Positions 7,002-14,858 of a stretch of 32,471 nucleotides of DNA are shown piece by piece. The notes beneath the pieces were generated by a model. That model did not search any database, had not been told where the DNA came from, and saw nothing but the letters and a program-made list of their open reading frames with translations. The position numbers and the translations under genes are program-made. Every line of letters begins with the position of its first letter. Position 1 is the stretch's first letter. Source of the DNA: Sphaerochaetaceae bacterium (GTDB lineage: Bacteria > Spirochaetota > Spirochaetia > Sphaerochaetales > Sphaerochaetaceae); contig JALNVT010000004.1 in NCBI GenBank assembly GCA_023231265.1, forward strand, positions 1 through 32,471. Reading direction: 5' to 3'.

Positions 7002-8462
7002 ATGAAAAAAGCTTTTCTTTGCGGTATTAAAGGAACAGGGATGTCAAATCTTGCTCTAATTTTGAAAAAAATGGGATTTGAAGTTTCTGGTTGCGATGTA
7101 TCTACTTTTTTTTCAACACAGCTTAAAATTGAAGATAATGAGATCAAAATATATGAGGGATTCAATTTTAGTGACATCAAAACTCCTGTTGATTATTTCA
7201 TATATTCTTCTGCTTATAGCTCATGTGATATGGTAATCAAAGCATCTGGTAGATTTAAAAGTTATTCATATCCTCAATTCTTAGCTTATTTGAGTTTGAG
7301 CTCTCAAACTTATGCAGTATGTGGTACTCATGGTAAGACATCTATTTCAGCAATGACCACATTTGCACTGTCCCAAGGAAAGAGAAAAGAATTTCCATTT
7401 TATTCAATTTATGGTTCCAACATAATTGGCGAAGATGAGGTGTGTGTTCAAGGACATGATAATCTTCTGATTGAGGGATGTGAGTATCAAGACCATTTTT
7501 TATTATACAGAACTGATGGTGTTTTGATCTCTAATATTGAAATGGATCATCCCGACTATTTCAAAAATATAGAAACAATGATAGACAGTTATAAGAAATT
7601 GATATTGAATGTAAAGACAAATGGATTTGTGATACTCAATATTGATGATAAAAATACATCACGGTTGATACCTGTCGTACAACAGAAAAGACCAGATTTG
7701 AATATCATTACATACGGATACAGTTTGAATTCGACAGTTACAGTAGTGCTAGGAAGCAGCAGTGGTACATTTTCAATTCCTATGCTATACAATCGAACCA
7801 ATTCTTTTAAAGTTCCTGCAATAGATAGAAGATTGATTTCAAACTATGTAGCATCTGCTATATTGAGCACCTGCATGCTTTTGGATAGACCTCATCCCTC
7901 GTTATATTTAGAAGAAGAGACATTGATCCTTGATGAAGCCTTTTTAACACTTATAAACAGATCTCTAGAAATTGTTCAAGACTTTCCAGGTGTCTCCAGA
8001 AGACTTGAATTTGTAGTGGGAAGTAAAGGAATAATGTATTTTGATGATTATGCTCATCATCCAACAGAGATTCAAACTGTATATAACGAATTGAATGCAA
8101 GATATCCAGAGAAGAGAATTCTATGTATCTTCACACCTCACACAGCAAGCAGGACAAAAAAATTGATGGAAAAATTTGTCGATTGTCTGACCAATTTTGA
8201 CAAAGTTTTACTTACTCCAACTTTCAAAAGTGCAAGAAATGATGAAGATATAAATGATCCATCTCTAACGCTTTATTATAAATTAAAACAAAGAATGGAA
8301 GATGTAGATTATATAAATATTGAAAAACTCTTTTATCTAGAAGGTGATGAGGATATTGTAGATGTTGCTGTTAGAGAGATTGGAAAGAATTATATATGTC
8401 TTGTCCTAGGAGCAGGTAATAAAACCTATTTAATTGATAAAATTCTAGAAATGAAGGGATAA
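7002..8462 (+). CDS. murC: UDP-N-acetylmuramate--L-alanine ligase (MurC)
   Basis: Cytoplasmic Mur ligase adding the first amino acid to UDP-MurNAc in peptidoglycan synthesis. 486 aa. The N-terminal Rossmann segment GIKGTGMSNLALILKKMG (MurC/Mpl type) is followed by P-loop GTHGKTS at about 108-114, the metal/substrate segment with EGCEYQDHF (MurC variant E-x-C-E-Y), NIEMDHPDYF, and a C-terminal domain with DDYAHHPTEI and FTPHTASRT. Two ATGs lie in tandem (6999, 7002); AGGAGG at 6991-6996 is 5 nt from the second, hence this start. No promoter fits between the preceding terminator and the gene. Mpl is the alternative, but length and motifs favour MurC. Confidence 0.83.
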   Translation: MKKAFLCGIKGTGMSNLALILKKMGFEVSGCDVSTFFSTQLKIEDNEIKIYEGFNFSDIKTPVDYFIYSSAYSSCDMVIKASGRFKSYSYPQFLAYLSLSSQTYAVCGTHGKTSISAMTTFALSQGKRKEFPFYSIYGSNIIGEDEVCVQGHDNLLIEGCEYQDHFLLYRTDGVLISNIEMDHPDYFKNIETMIDSYKKLILNVKTNGFVILNIDDKNTSRLIPVVQQKRPDLNIITYGYSLNSTVTVVLGSSSGTFSIPMLYNRTNSFKVPAIDRRLISNYVASAILSTCMLLDRPHPSLYLEEETLILDEAFLTLINRSLEIVQDFPGVSRRLEFVVGSKGIMYFDDYAHHPTEIQTVYNELNARYPEKRILCIFTPHTASRTKKLMEKFVDCLTNFDKVLLTPTFKSARNDEDINDPSLTLYYKLKQRMEDVDYINIEKLFYLEGDEDIVDVAVREIGKNYICLVLGAGNKTYLIDKILEMKG

Positions 8463-8479
8463 AAAATATTTTAAAAGGT

Positions 8480-8508
8480 TTATAAAAGAAAAGATATATT
8501 ATATAATC
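8480..8508 (+). promoter_or_regulatory. Putative promoter of yicC-cmk
   Basis: -35-like TTTATA (8480-8485), 17-nt spacer, perfect -10 TATAAT (8503-8508); it lies between the murC stop and the yicC start at 8544. Confidence 0.5.
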
Positions 8509-8543
8509 AAGCAACATTATCCATTCAATAAGAAGGCATATAT

Positions 8544-9413
8544 ATGAAAAGCATGACAGGTTACGGTGCATCAGAAATTCTAACTGAAGCATTTCAATTG
8601 ACAGTCGAAATTAAAAGTTACAACAATAGATATTTAGATATAATAAATACCCTCCCATATTATTTAGCACCATTTGAAATGGAAATTAAAAATGAAGTTA
8701 AAAAAGTAGCAAGTAGAGGACATGTAGAAGTTGCAATAAGAGTTAAGATGCTTAAAAGTGATGTAAAAGTTGTTGTTGATAAAGATGCAACATCTCACTA
8801 TGCAGAGGCCTTCAGGCATATTATTGACGCAAGCGGTATGATGATTGAACCAAAATTATCAGACTTTTTATCAGTTGATGGAATTCTTTCAACCGTAAGT
8901 GATACAAATACAGATAAATTCAGAATGCCACTATTTGAAACTCTTTCTAAGGCTTTAAAGCAATTTGCAGACAGCAAAGATAGGGAAGGTCTATCAACTC
9001 AAAATGATTTGATTGAATCAGAAAAGAAAATTGAAGATAGTCTTGTAAAAGTTGAAGCTAGAGCTGATGAGCTTGAGGCCATTGTTACGAATAATCTAAA
9101 ATCAAGATTTGAAGAAATTGTTGGCAGTCAAAACTATGATGATAATAGAGTCATGCAAGAAGTAGCTTCAATGCTTGTAAAAGCAACTATAAATGAAGAA
9201 ATTAAAAGACTTCACATACATCTTGATGAGTTCAAGAAACTTGTCAAAAGTGAAACAGCAATTGGAAAGAGACTTGATTTCTTATGCCAAGAGATGAACA
9301 GAGAAATCAACACAATTGGCTCAAAGAGTCAGATTGCTGAGTTGAATTTGGAAGTTGTCCAAATGAAAGATAGTTTAGAAAATATCCGAGAACAAGTTCG
9401 GAATGTAGAATAA
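8544..9413 (+). CDS. yicC: YicC/YloC-family endoribonuclease
   Basis: 289 aa, normal for the family. It starts with the hallmark MKSMTGYG, followed by an N-terminal YicC domain (residues 1-155) and a C-terminal DUF1732 domain ending in KRLDFLCQEMNREINTIGSKS, the best-conserved family block. E. coli YicC and B. subtilis YloC have been shown to be RNases; a role in RNA decay here follows from family membership. AGAAGG precedes the ATG, and cmk follows after 10 nt, so the two are co-transcribed. Confidence 0.93.
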   Translation: MKSMTGYGASEILTEAFQLTVEIKSYNNRYLDIINTLPYYLAPFEMEIKNEVKKVASRGHVEVAIRVKMLKSDVKVVVDKDATSHYAEAFRHIIDASGMMIEPKLSDFLSVDGILSTVSDTNTDKFRMPLFETLSKALKQFADSKDREGLSTQNDLIESEKKIEDSLVKVEARADELEAIVTNNLKSRFEEIVGSQNYDDNRVMQEVASMLVKATINEEIKRLHIHLDEFKKLVKSETAIGKRLDFLCQEMNREINTIGSKSQIAELNLEVVQMKDSLENIREQVRNVE

Positions 9414-9423
9414 GGGAATATAT

Positions 9424-9942
9424 ATGAGAATTGCAATTAGTGGAAAAAGTGGTTGTGGAAATACTACTGTGACAACTTTATTAGCAGAAACTTTAAATTT
9501 TGCTAAAATCAACTTTACATTTAGAAATTTAGCTGCAGAGAAAGGCTTTGATTTTTGGGATTTCTGTAAGATCGCAGAAACCGATGATTCATATGATAAA
9601 GAACTTGATGAAAGACAAGTTGAAATGGCAATGAAAGAAGAGAACTGTGTTTTAGGTTCTAGACTTGCCATTTGGATGTTAAAAGAAGCTGATTTAAAAG
9701 TATATCTATATGCTTCAACCACTGAAAGAGCTAAAAGAGTCTTCAAAAGAGAACAGGGTGATTTCCAAACACGTTTGGAACAAACAAAGTCTCGTGATAG
9801 GAATGATACAAATCGTTACAAACGAATTTATGGAATTGATAACACAGATACTTCGATTGCTGACTTGGTTATTGATACAGAGGGCAAGACCCCTGAAGAA
9901 ATAGTAAAAGTTATAATTGATTATATAAAAGATAATAAATAA
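9424..9942 (+). CDS. cmk: (d)CMP kinase, archaeal-type (Cmk2-like)
   Basis: 172 aa; phosphorylates CMP/dCMP in pyrimidine nucleotide salvage. The N-terminal MRIAISGKSGCGNTT is a P-loop in which the usual GK(S/T) lysine is replaced by N13. This is typical of the archaeal/spirochaete CMP kinase group, so it is not a sign of inactivity. GSRLAIWML and ERAKRVFKRE (lid region) follow, then DRNDTNRYKRIYGID, diagnostic for this family. AGGGAA lies upstream of the ATG. The gene is adjacent to yicC. Confidence 0.9.
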   Translation: MRIAISGKSGCGNTTVTTLLAETLNFAKINFTFRNLAAEKGFDFWDFCKIAETDDSYDKELDERQVEMAMKEENCVLGSRLAIWMLKEADLKVYLYASTTERAKRVFKREQGDFQTRLEQTKSRDRNDTNRYKRIYGIDNTDTSIADLVIDTEGKTPEEIVKVIIDYIKDNK

Positions 9943-10001
9943 AAAATAAGAAAAGCCATTAGTACTTTTAGGTACTATACAAAAGACTCATTATGCTATA
10001 T

Positions 10002-10007
10002 TATAAT
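10002..10007 (+). promoter_or_regulatory. Possible -10 element before the rpoZ-like gene
   Basis: Perfect TATAAT 32 nt before the GTG start, but no convincing -35 box at 16-18 nt. A short hairpin, TAGTAC/GTACTA (9960-9977), lies upstream without a T run. Confidence 0.35.
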
Positions 10008-10038
10008 GAAGTTACATCAAGAATAAGGAGCCTTAAAG

Positions 10039-10263
10039 GTGAATAAAATACCATTGGATACTCTAATCGATTTTAAAGGTAATATGTATGAACTTACCTG
10101 TGTTGCAATCAAAGAAGCTAACATCTTAGCAAATCCTGGTTGTGGTGGTAGAGAGATTGAAGAAGAGAACGGTAAAATTGTAAGCGAAGTATTATCTCGT
10201 GCATTAAACGGCGATATTGCGTATACTAAAGAAGAAGAAGCTAAAGACAATCCAACTCTCTAA
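10039..10263 (+). CDS. rpoZ: Probable RNA polymerase omega subunit (RpoZ-like)
   Basis: 74 aa, GTG start with AAGGAG at 10025-10030. IPLDTLIDFKGNMYELTCVAIKEANILA followed by EENGKIVSEVLSRALNGDI resembles spirochaete omega subunits (MIxxPLExLIxxxGNxYE, then a helix, then a xGKxVSxAxxQxLxxxI-like block). Omega binds beta' and aids polymerase assembly. The match is by pattern only and the protein is small, so identity is moderately sure. The downstream miaA frame begins within this gene. Confidence 0.6.
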   Translation: MNKIPLDTLIDFKGNMYELTCVAIKEANILANPGCGGREIEEENGKIVSEVLSRALNGDIAYTKEEEAKDNPTL

Positions 10264-11170
10264 TAAACTAATTTTCCTATTTGGGCCTACCAGTGTAGGA
10301 AAAACAAAACTACTTACAGATATATGTAAAGACAGATTTTCTGTTGTTAATGCTGATTCCATCCAAGTTTATAGAGGCTTGGATATAGGGTCAGCTAAAG
10401 TGTCTGCTGAGGTAATGAAAAAAGTTCCACATTATTTAATTGATATACTTCCTCCAACTGAACAATTCACAGTAGCTGATTTTATAAAGAAAGCTGATGA
10501 AGCGATTGTTGATATATACAATAGAGGAAGAATCCCAATTATTAGTGGTGGAACAGCTTTCTACTTCAAGCACTTTTTATATGGATTGAGTGAGGCCCCA
10601 CCAACTGATGAAAAAGTTAGGGCTGATATAGAAAAAGAAATAAAGTCAAATGGAATTGAATCCATCTATCAGATTCTTAAGGAAGTAGATTTTACTTCAT
10701 ATCAAAGAATAAACCCAAATGACTCATATAGAATTCAGAGAGCTGTAGAGGTATACAGAACATGTGGAAAACCTCTATCATCATTCAGTGTTCCCAAAAC
10801 TCCCAGAAATAATATGGATCCGTTAATAATTGGTCTGTATAGAGATAATGAAGAGATGGCAAAACGTTTGAAGCTCAGAGTGAATCTTATGTTGCAAGAA
10901 GGTCTTTTGGACGAGATCAAAACTCTTATAAGAGAGGGAGCTGATGCATCTTGGCCAGGAATGCAAGGCATTGGATACAAAGAATTCTTTGAAGCCATGA
11001 AGACTGGTGAGCAATCAAGCTCTCAAATTTTAGAAAGGATTGTGCTCAATTCCAAGCACTATGCAAAAAGACAGTATACTTTCTTCAAAAGTTTTGAAAA
11101 TGTAAATTGGATGGATGCAAAAGACGATGAAAAGATAAAAATACTTATTGAGAATTATTTGTCCAAATGA
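10217..11170 (+). CDS. miaA: tRNA dimethylallyltransferase (MiaA); start codon uncertain
   Basis: Transfers a dimethylallyl group to A37 of tRNAs reading UNN codons. P-loop GPTSVGKT (residues 23-30 from this start), NADSIQVYRGLDIGSAK, HYLIDILPP, ISGGTAFYFKHFLYGL and the C-terminal GIGYKEFFEA are all MiaA signatures; the end KHYAKRQYTFFK is also typical. There is no ATG or GTG before the P-loop. The first usable codon is this TTG, 47 nt inside rpoZ and without a good ribosome site; alternatives are ATC at 10250 or ATT at 10271, downstream of the AAGAAGAAG run at 10229-10240. The catalytic body is certain, the start is not. Confidence 0.92.
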   Translation: MRILKKKKLKTIQLSNKLIFLFGPTSVGKTKLLTDICKDRFSVVNADSIQVYRGLDIGSAKVSAEVMKKVPHYLIDILPPTEQFTVADFIKKADEAIVDIYNRGRIPIISGGTAFYFKHFLYGLSEAPPTDEKVRADIEKEIKSNGIESIYQILKEVDFTSYQRINPNDSYRIQRAVEVYRTCGKPLSSFSVPKTPRNNMDPLIIGLYRDNEEMAKRLKLRVNLMLQEGLLDEIKTLIREGADASWPGMQGIGYKEFFEAMKTGEQSSSQILERIVLNSKHYAKRQYTFFKSFENVNWMDAKDDEKIKILIENYLSK

Positions 11171-11259
11171 ACACCTAGGAATTGAATAATTAAAGCACAA
11201 ATTCTCTAATTTTTGATGAATTGATGCAATGTCACAAAACAAACAAATTATAAAAAAAA

Positions 11260-11287
11260 TTGAAACTTCTATATTTTATGATATAAT
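11260..11287 (+). promoter_or_regulatory. Promoter of the Gfo/Idh/MocA gene
   Basis: -35 TTGAAA (11260-11265), 16-nt spacer, perfect -10 TATAAT (11282-11287). The predicted start is about 18 nt before the ATG; AGGAG is at 11298-11302. Confidence 0.75.
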
Positions 11288-11312
11288 CATCAAATATAGG
11301 AGTTAATTATTT

Positions 11313-12287
11313 ATGAATAATATTGGAATTCTTGGTTGTGGTAATATTGCAACCAAAATGGCTAAAACTGTTAATTTGATGGATGGTGTCAATTTATATG
11401 CTGTTGCCTCTAGATCTCTATCCAAAGCTGAGAAATTTGCACAGACATACAAAAGTCAAAAGGCCTTTGGATCTTATGAAGAATTACTCAGTGATGATGC
11501 AATTGATTTGGTATACATAGCAGTACCTCATTCTCACCACTATGAATTGATAAAAGAAGCTTTAAATCATAATAAGAATGTTTTATGTGAAAAAGCTTTT
11601 ACAGCAAACAGCAAGATGGCCAGAGAAGTCTTGAAAATAGCTGAAGACAAAAAACTCTTGCTTGCAGAAGCTATTTGGACTCGATATCTACCTTCTAGAA
11701 AAATTATTAATGACATCATTGAAAGCGGAGTACTTGGTAACATAACATCTGTTGATTCAAATCTTGGATATAATGTTCAGATGAATGAAAGGATCAAAGA
11801 AAAATCATTAGCTGGAGGAGCACTTTTAGATTTGAGTGTGTATCCAATCAACTTTACATTGATGTTCTTTGAATCAGAAATTGAAAAAATTGAATCATCT
11901 GTAGTATTGGATAAAAATTCAGGAGTAGATGGTATGGAAAATGTCAGCATTATCTATGAAAATGGAATGCTGGCAACCTTCAGAACAAGTATCTATTCTA
12001 ACTTGGATAGAAGAGGTGTGATCAATGGAGATAAAGGATATCTGGAGATTTCAAATATCAACAATCCAGAGGCAATCAAACTTTATGATGTGAATTATAA
12101 TCTTGTAAAAGAATATGAAATACCTGCCCAATTAACAGGGTTTGAGTATGAAGTACAAGAATGCTTGGATTGTATTGAAAAAGGCGTTCTGGAGGCTCCT
12201 TCGATGCCTCACAGCGAGATCATTCGAGTTATGGATATCTGTGATGATTTAAGAAAATCTTGGAATTATTATTTCCCGTTTGAATAG
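11313..12287 (+). CDS. Gfo/Idh/MocA-family NAD(P)-dependent oxidoreductase
   Basis: 324 aa. N-terminal Rossmann fold with GCGNIATKMA (residues 8-17); the family Glu-Lys motif is CEKAF with candidate catalytic K94, where most members have EKP. The C-terminal alpha/beta domain (residues 125-320) includes GGALLDLSVYPINF, the usual substrate-site region. Members oxidise sugars, inositols or trans-dihydrodiols; the substrate here cannot be told. It has its own promoter and a shared bidirectional terminator, so it is monocistronic. Confidence 0.9.
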   Translation: MNNIGILGCGNIATKMAKTVNLMDGVNLYAVASRSLSKAEKFAQTYKSQKAFGSYEELLSDDAIDLVYIAVPHSHHYELIKEALNHNKNVLCEKAFTANSKMAREVLKIAEDKKLLLAEAIWTRYLPSRKIINDIIESGVLGNITSVDSNLGYNVQMNERIKEKSLAGGALLDLSVYPINFTLMFFESEIEKIESSVVLDKNSGVDGMENVSIIYENGMLATFRTSIYSNLDRRGVINGDKGYLEISNINNPEAIKLYDVNYNLVKEYEIPAQLTGFEYEVQECLDCIEKGVLEAPSMPHSEIIRVMDICDDLRKSWNYYFPFE

Positions 12288-12298
12288 AGAATAAAAAA

Positions 12299-12330
12299 AT
12301 GCAACCTAGAGATAGGCTGCATTTTTATTT
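12299..12330 (+). terminator. Bidirectional terminator between convergent genes
   Basis: ATGCAACCTA (12299-12308) and TAGGCTGCAT (12313-12322) enclose a GAGA tetraloop, with one A-C mismatch. T-rich sequence follows on the plus side (TTTTTATTT), and the A run at 12293-12299 provides the T tract for the minus strand. It serves both the oxidoreductase and the operon arriving from the right. Confidence 0.8.
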
Positions 12331-12339
12331 AAAATGACT

Positions 12340-13959
12340 TTAGTCTGTAGTCATATCTGTTGATTGCTGTGCAATCTTCTTAAGATATGGATCTACGTAA
12401 ACTTCAGTCACCCTTGTATCTGCTTCTTCAGTTGCAGTGGCACCAGGAATCTGAGAATCAACAAGAGAGGCTGTGCTCTGTTTGATGATTGGTACCAAAA
12501 GAGTATCAACATATTTGACACTGATTGGATTGATTGCAGTTATCTCATACCAACCTTTATCAGTCATCTCAATGGTAAATACTTGAATTTGTTCAAATCT
12601 ATAAATAGGAGTTGTATCACTTACAGCTTCAACTTCATCCTCATCAACGTCAGTGTAACTATCAGTGTAGTTATCTGGGGAGTAGAATATAGATGTAGCT
12701 TTGTAGTTGTTATTTCCAATGTCTTCAATTTTTACATCATCAACACCATAAATATAGCTACCTGAAGCTATTGCCGGTCTTCCTTCTTCTTCCCATGTAA
12801 CAGGATTTATAATTGTATCACTGTTTTCATAAGCCATTCTGGTCTGTCTTGTTACAAATAAAGTTGTGACCTCATTCGAAATTGGAGAATCAACACCTCG
12901 AGCAAGACTGTCTTCTAATTTTTCAATATCTAAATCATTTTGCGCATCATAATAACTCTCAATTATCTGTTCTTGATTTTGACCAGCAGTGTACGGTGGT
13001 GCAAGATAATCTTTTACTCTTCCAAAAATAAATGAACCGACAAATAAAACAATGACAGCAACAATTATGAGCACTGTACCTTTTGTTCTCCAGAATATTC
13101 TTTTTTTTGCATTGGACTCTGTATATTTTAAATAGGCACTTGTTTTCTCATTGCTCATCAAAATGTTCATCACATCAGGAACACTATCTCTATTGGGAAG
13201 ATTCCAACTTTCATCTTCAATCTTTGTATAGAACCATTCAAGAGCTTGCTGCGGATCTAAGTTACCTGAAATCTCTCTTTGTTTCCCCATCTTCAGACTT
13301 AAGATACCATCAATCTTGTTTATCATATCTTTATCCAATTCTGGGCAAAGCACAGGAGCAGCTACGGCTAATGGTATTGCTCTGTAACCAATCTCCCTTA
13401 CAGTATCATTTTCAAAAGGTTTGATTCCTAAAGCTGCAAAATAATAAAGCTGTGCAATCTCATCGATTAAAGTGAAAGAGGGATGTATGCCAGAGTGTAT
13501 CAAGCTGGATGTATTTGCAAAACGAGTTTCCTCAGTATTGGTTGATGAAAAAATATCACCAAGATTGCTTGATAAAATCAAAACACCATTTGTATCAGTG
13601 AAGTAGATTCTCCAAGCACTTACGATTCCACCTCTCATATCAAGAAATTCCTTGGAACATTGATTTAGAGCTTTTGCTAGATTATTTATCAAAAGAGGTG
13701 CCTTACTTCTAAGTGTGGTAGATAATTCAGCCAGAGGATGAAGAGATATCTTATCAAAATATAAACATTTTGAACCATTGTAAGAAGAGAAATTCTTCCA
13801 GTACCACTGTTCAACCTTCCCATTTTCGAAAAGATAGCTTGGTTTTTTCTCTCCTGTGAGAAGAGCTGCAGGCAAATCAGTATTTTTATTATCGAATACA
13901 ATTGCTGAGTATTCAATGCCGTCAATTTCTAAATTGACAATGTTTTCATTTGTGAACAT
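12340..13959 (-). CDS. Unrecognised single-pass membrane protein with kinase-like cytoplasmic part and NTF2-like outer part
   Basis: 539 aa from the ATG at 13959. I do not recognise a named family. Residues 1-290 are hydrophilic; around 160-215, LIDEIAQLYYFAALGIKPF, IPLAVAAPVLCPELDKDMINKIDGIL and a following LDPQQALEWF resemble the C-lobe pattern of Ser/Thr kinases, but no HRD, DFG or P-loop motif is visible, so at best it is a pseudokinase. A membrane helix lies at about 292-314 (GTVLIIVAVIVLFVGSFIFG), then an acidic extracytoplasmic domain (about 225 aa) starting with QIIESYYDAQNDLDIEKLEDSL, which looks NTF2-like. The upstream ATG at 13992 lacks a ribosome site, whereas ATAGGAA, formed by the MEMO stop codon, precedes 13959. 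It is last in the folC-NFACT-MEMO operon. Confidence 0.75.
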   Translation of the reverse strand: MFTNENIVNLEIDGIEYSAIVFDNKNTDLPAALLTGEKKPSYLFENGKVEQWYWKNFSSYNGSKCLYFDKISLHPLAELSTTLRSKAPLLINNLAKALNQCSKEFLDMRGGIVSAWRIYFTDTNGVLILSSNLGDIFSSTNTEETRFANTSSLIHSGIHPSFTLIDEIAQLYYFAALGIKPFENDTVREIGYRAIPLAVAAPVLCPELDKDMINKIDGILSLKMGKQREISGNLDPQQALEWFYTKIEDESWNLPNRDSVPDVMNILMSNEKTSAYLKYTESNAKKRIFWRTKGTVLIIVAVIVLFVGSFIFGRVKDYLAPPYTAGQNQEQIIESYYDAQNDLDIEKLEDSLARGVDSPISNEVTTLFVTRQTRMAYENSDTIINPVTWEEEGRPAIASGSYIYGVDDVKIEDIGNNNYKATSIFYSPDNYTDSYTDVDEDEVEAVSDTTPIYRFEQIQVFTIEMTDKGWYEITAINPISVKYVDTLLVPIIKQSTASLVDSQIPGATATEEADTRVTEVYVDPYLKKIAQQSTDMTTD

Positions 13960-13969
13960 AAATAATTTC

Positions 13970-14791
13970 CTATTGTAGTATACCAAGTCCATGATAGACT
14001 ATCTGGGATTTACTAGTTGTTTTGTTTATTGATTGTGAGATCTCGCCCTCTCGTTCAACCATCAATAATTTCCATTTCTTATCTTTCAGTACTTTAGTTT
14101 TTTTGATTGCATCAAAAATCCCGCTACCGCATGAAGTCACAATCTTTCTGTATTCAGGAGACAGTAAATATGCTCCATTTTCTATAGCTTGCTTGAAATT
14201 CATTGCATCATCATAAGCCACTTTTTCTTTTTTAGGACTGTTCATATTGGCAGTAACTATTACAAGACTGTTTTTTTCAATCGAGTAAATTTTGTTCAAA
14301 AAAGTTGCTAAATCCTTACTTTTTTTGGAATTAAAGACTTCAGTGCAAATTGGAATGACAGGTGTCTCTGGGAAATACTTTTTTATCATTGGATAGATTA
14401 ACTCAAATTCACTTTCTTCCTCAAAGTAAGAGTCTCTGAGCATACCATCATGGGAAATCTCTTTTATGTGACTGTTGAACAAAATTGGACCATAAGGCGT
14501 CATGCAACCTTCGAAAGAAGGAAGAAAGATGTTGTACGGTGAATCTTTTGATAAAATGTCCTGATGAGGTGAGCCAATTAGTATGATGTTATCAAAGTTC
14601 TTTTCTATAGAACTGAAGGCTCTTACTAGCAAAGGCAGTATGTAGTCATAACCAGCATGGGGTAGGAGAAGTCCCTTAACATCAAATTTTTCTTCATCTG
14701 TTTCAATTTTACTGATGTTAGCTTCAATCTCATCTTTATCAGATGGATAGAAAATATCATTGTGATATTGAATTGAAATATTATTTTTCAC
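13970..14791 (-). CDS. MEMO-family protein (AmmeMemoRadiSam system protein B homologue)
   Basis: 273 aa with a GTG start and AAAGGAT upstream. LLLPHAGYDYILPLLVRAFSSI with H45 is the hallmark of MEMO1-like proteins, which share a fold with class III extradiol dioxygenases; IILIGSPHQD and SLVIVTANMNSP fit the second and third conserved blocks (more usual: GTNH, SSDFSH). The last block is altered (TANMNSP), so a metal ligand may be missing. The AMMECR1-like and radical SAM partners often linked with MEMO are not in the window. The bacterial role is unknown. Confidence 0.8.
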   Translation of the reverse strand: MKNNISIQYHNDIFYPSDKDEIEANISKIETDEEKFDVKGLLLPHAGYDYILPLLVRAFSSIEKNFDNIILIGSPHQDILSKDSPYNIFLPSFEGCMTPYGPILFNSHIKEISHDGMLRDSYFEEESEFELIYPMIKKYFPETPVIPICTEVFNSKKSKDLATFLNKIYSIEKNSLVIVTANMNSPKKEKVAYDDAMNFKQAIENGAYLLSPEYRKIVTSCGSGIFDAIKKTKVLKDKKWKLLMVEREGEISQSINKTTSKSQIVYHGLGILQ

Positions 14792-14858
14792 TTGTAAATC
14801 CTTTTAACAATAATAACTAAAAAAAGCGTTATATACAAACTTATTTAAAAAATAAATT

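Noticed and set aside
9424..9470. cmk P-loop without lysine as a sign of an inactive kinase
   Set aside because: The G-C-G-N-T-T form is characteristic of the archaeal/spirochaete CMP kinase group.
9960..9977. Hairpin TAGTAC/GTACTA after cmk as a terminator
   Set aside because: Only 6 bp and no following T run (TACAAAA follows), so termination is not supported.
13083..13424. Plus-strand readings such as 13083-13424 and 12364-12765 opposite the membrane protein gene
   Set aside because: They are antisense to a continuous 539-aa coding frame with a good ribosome site and show no protein-like pattern of their own.
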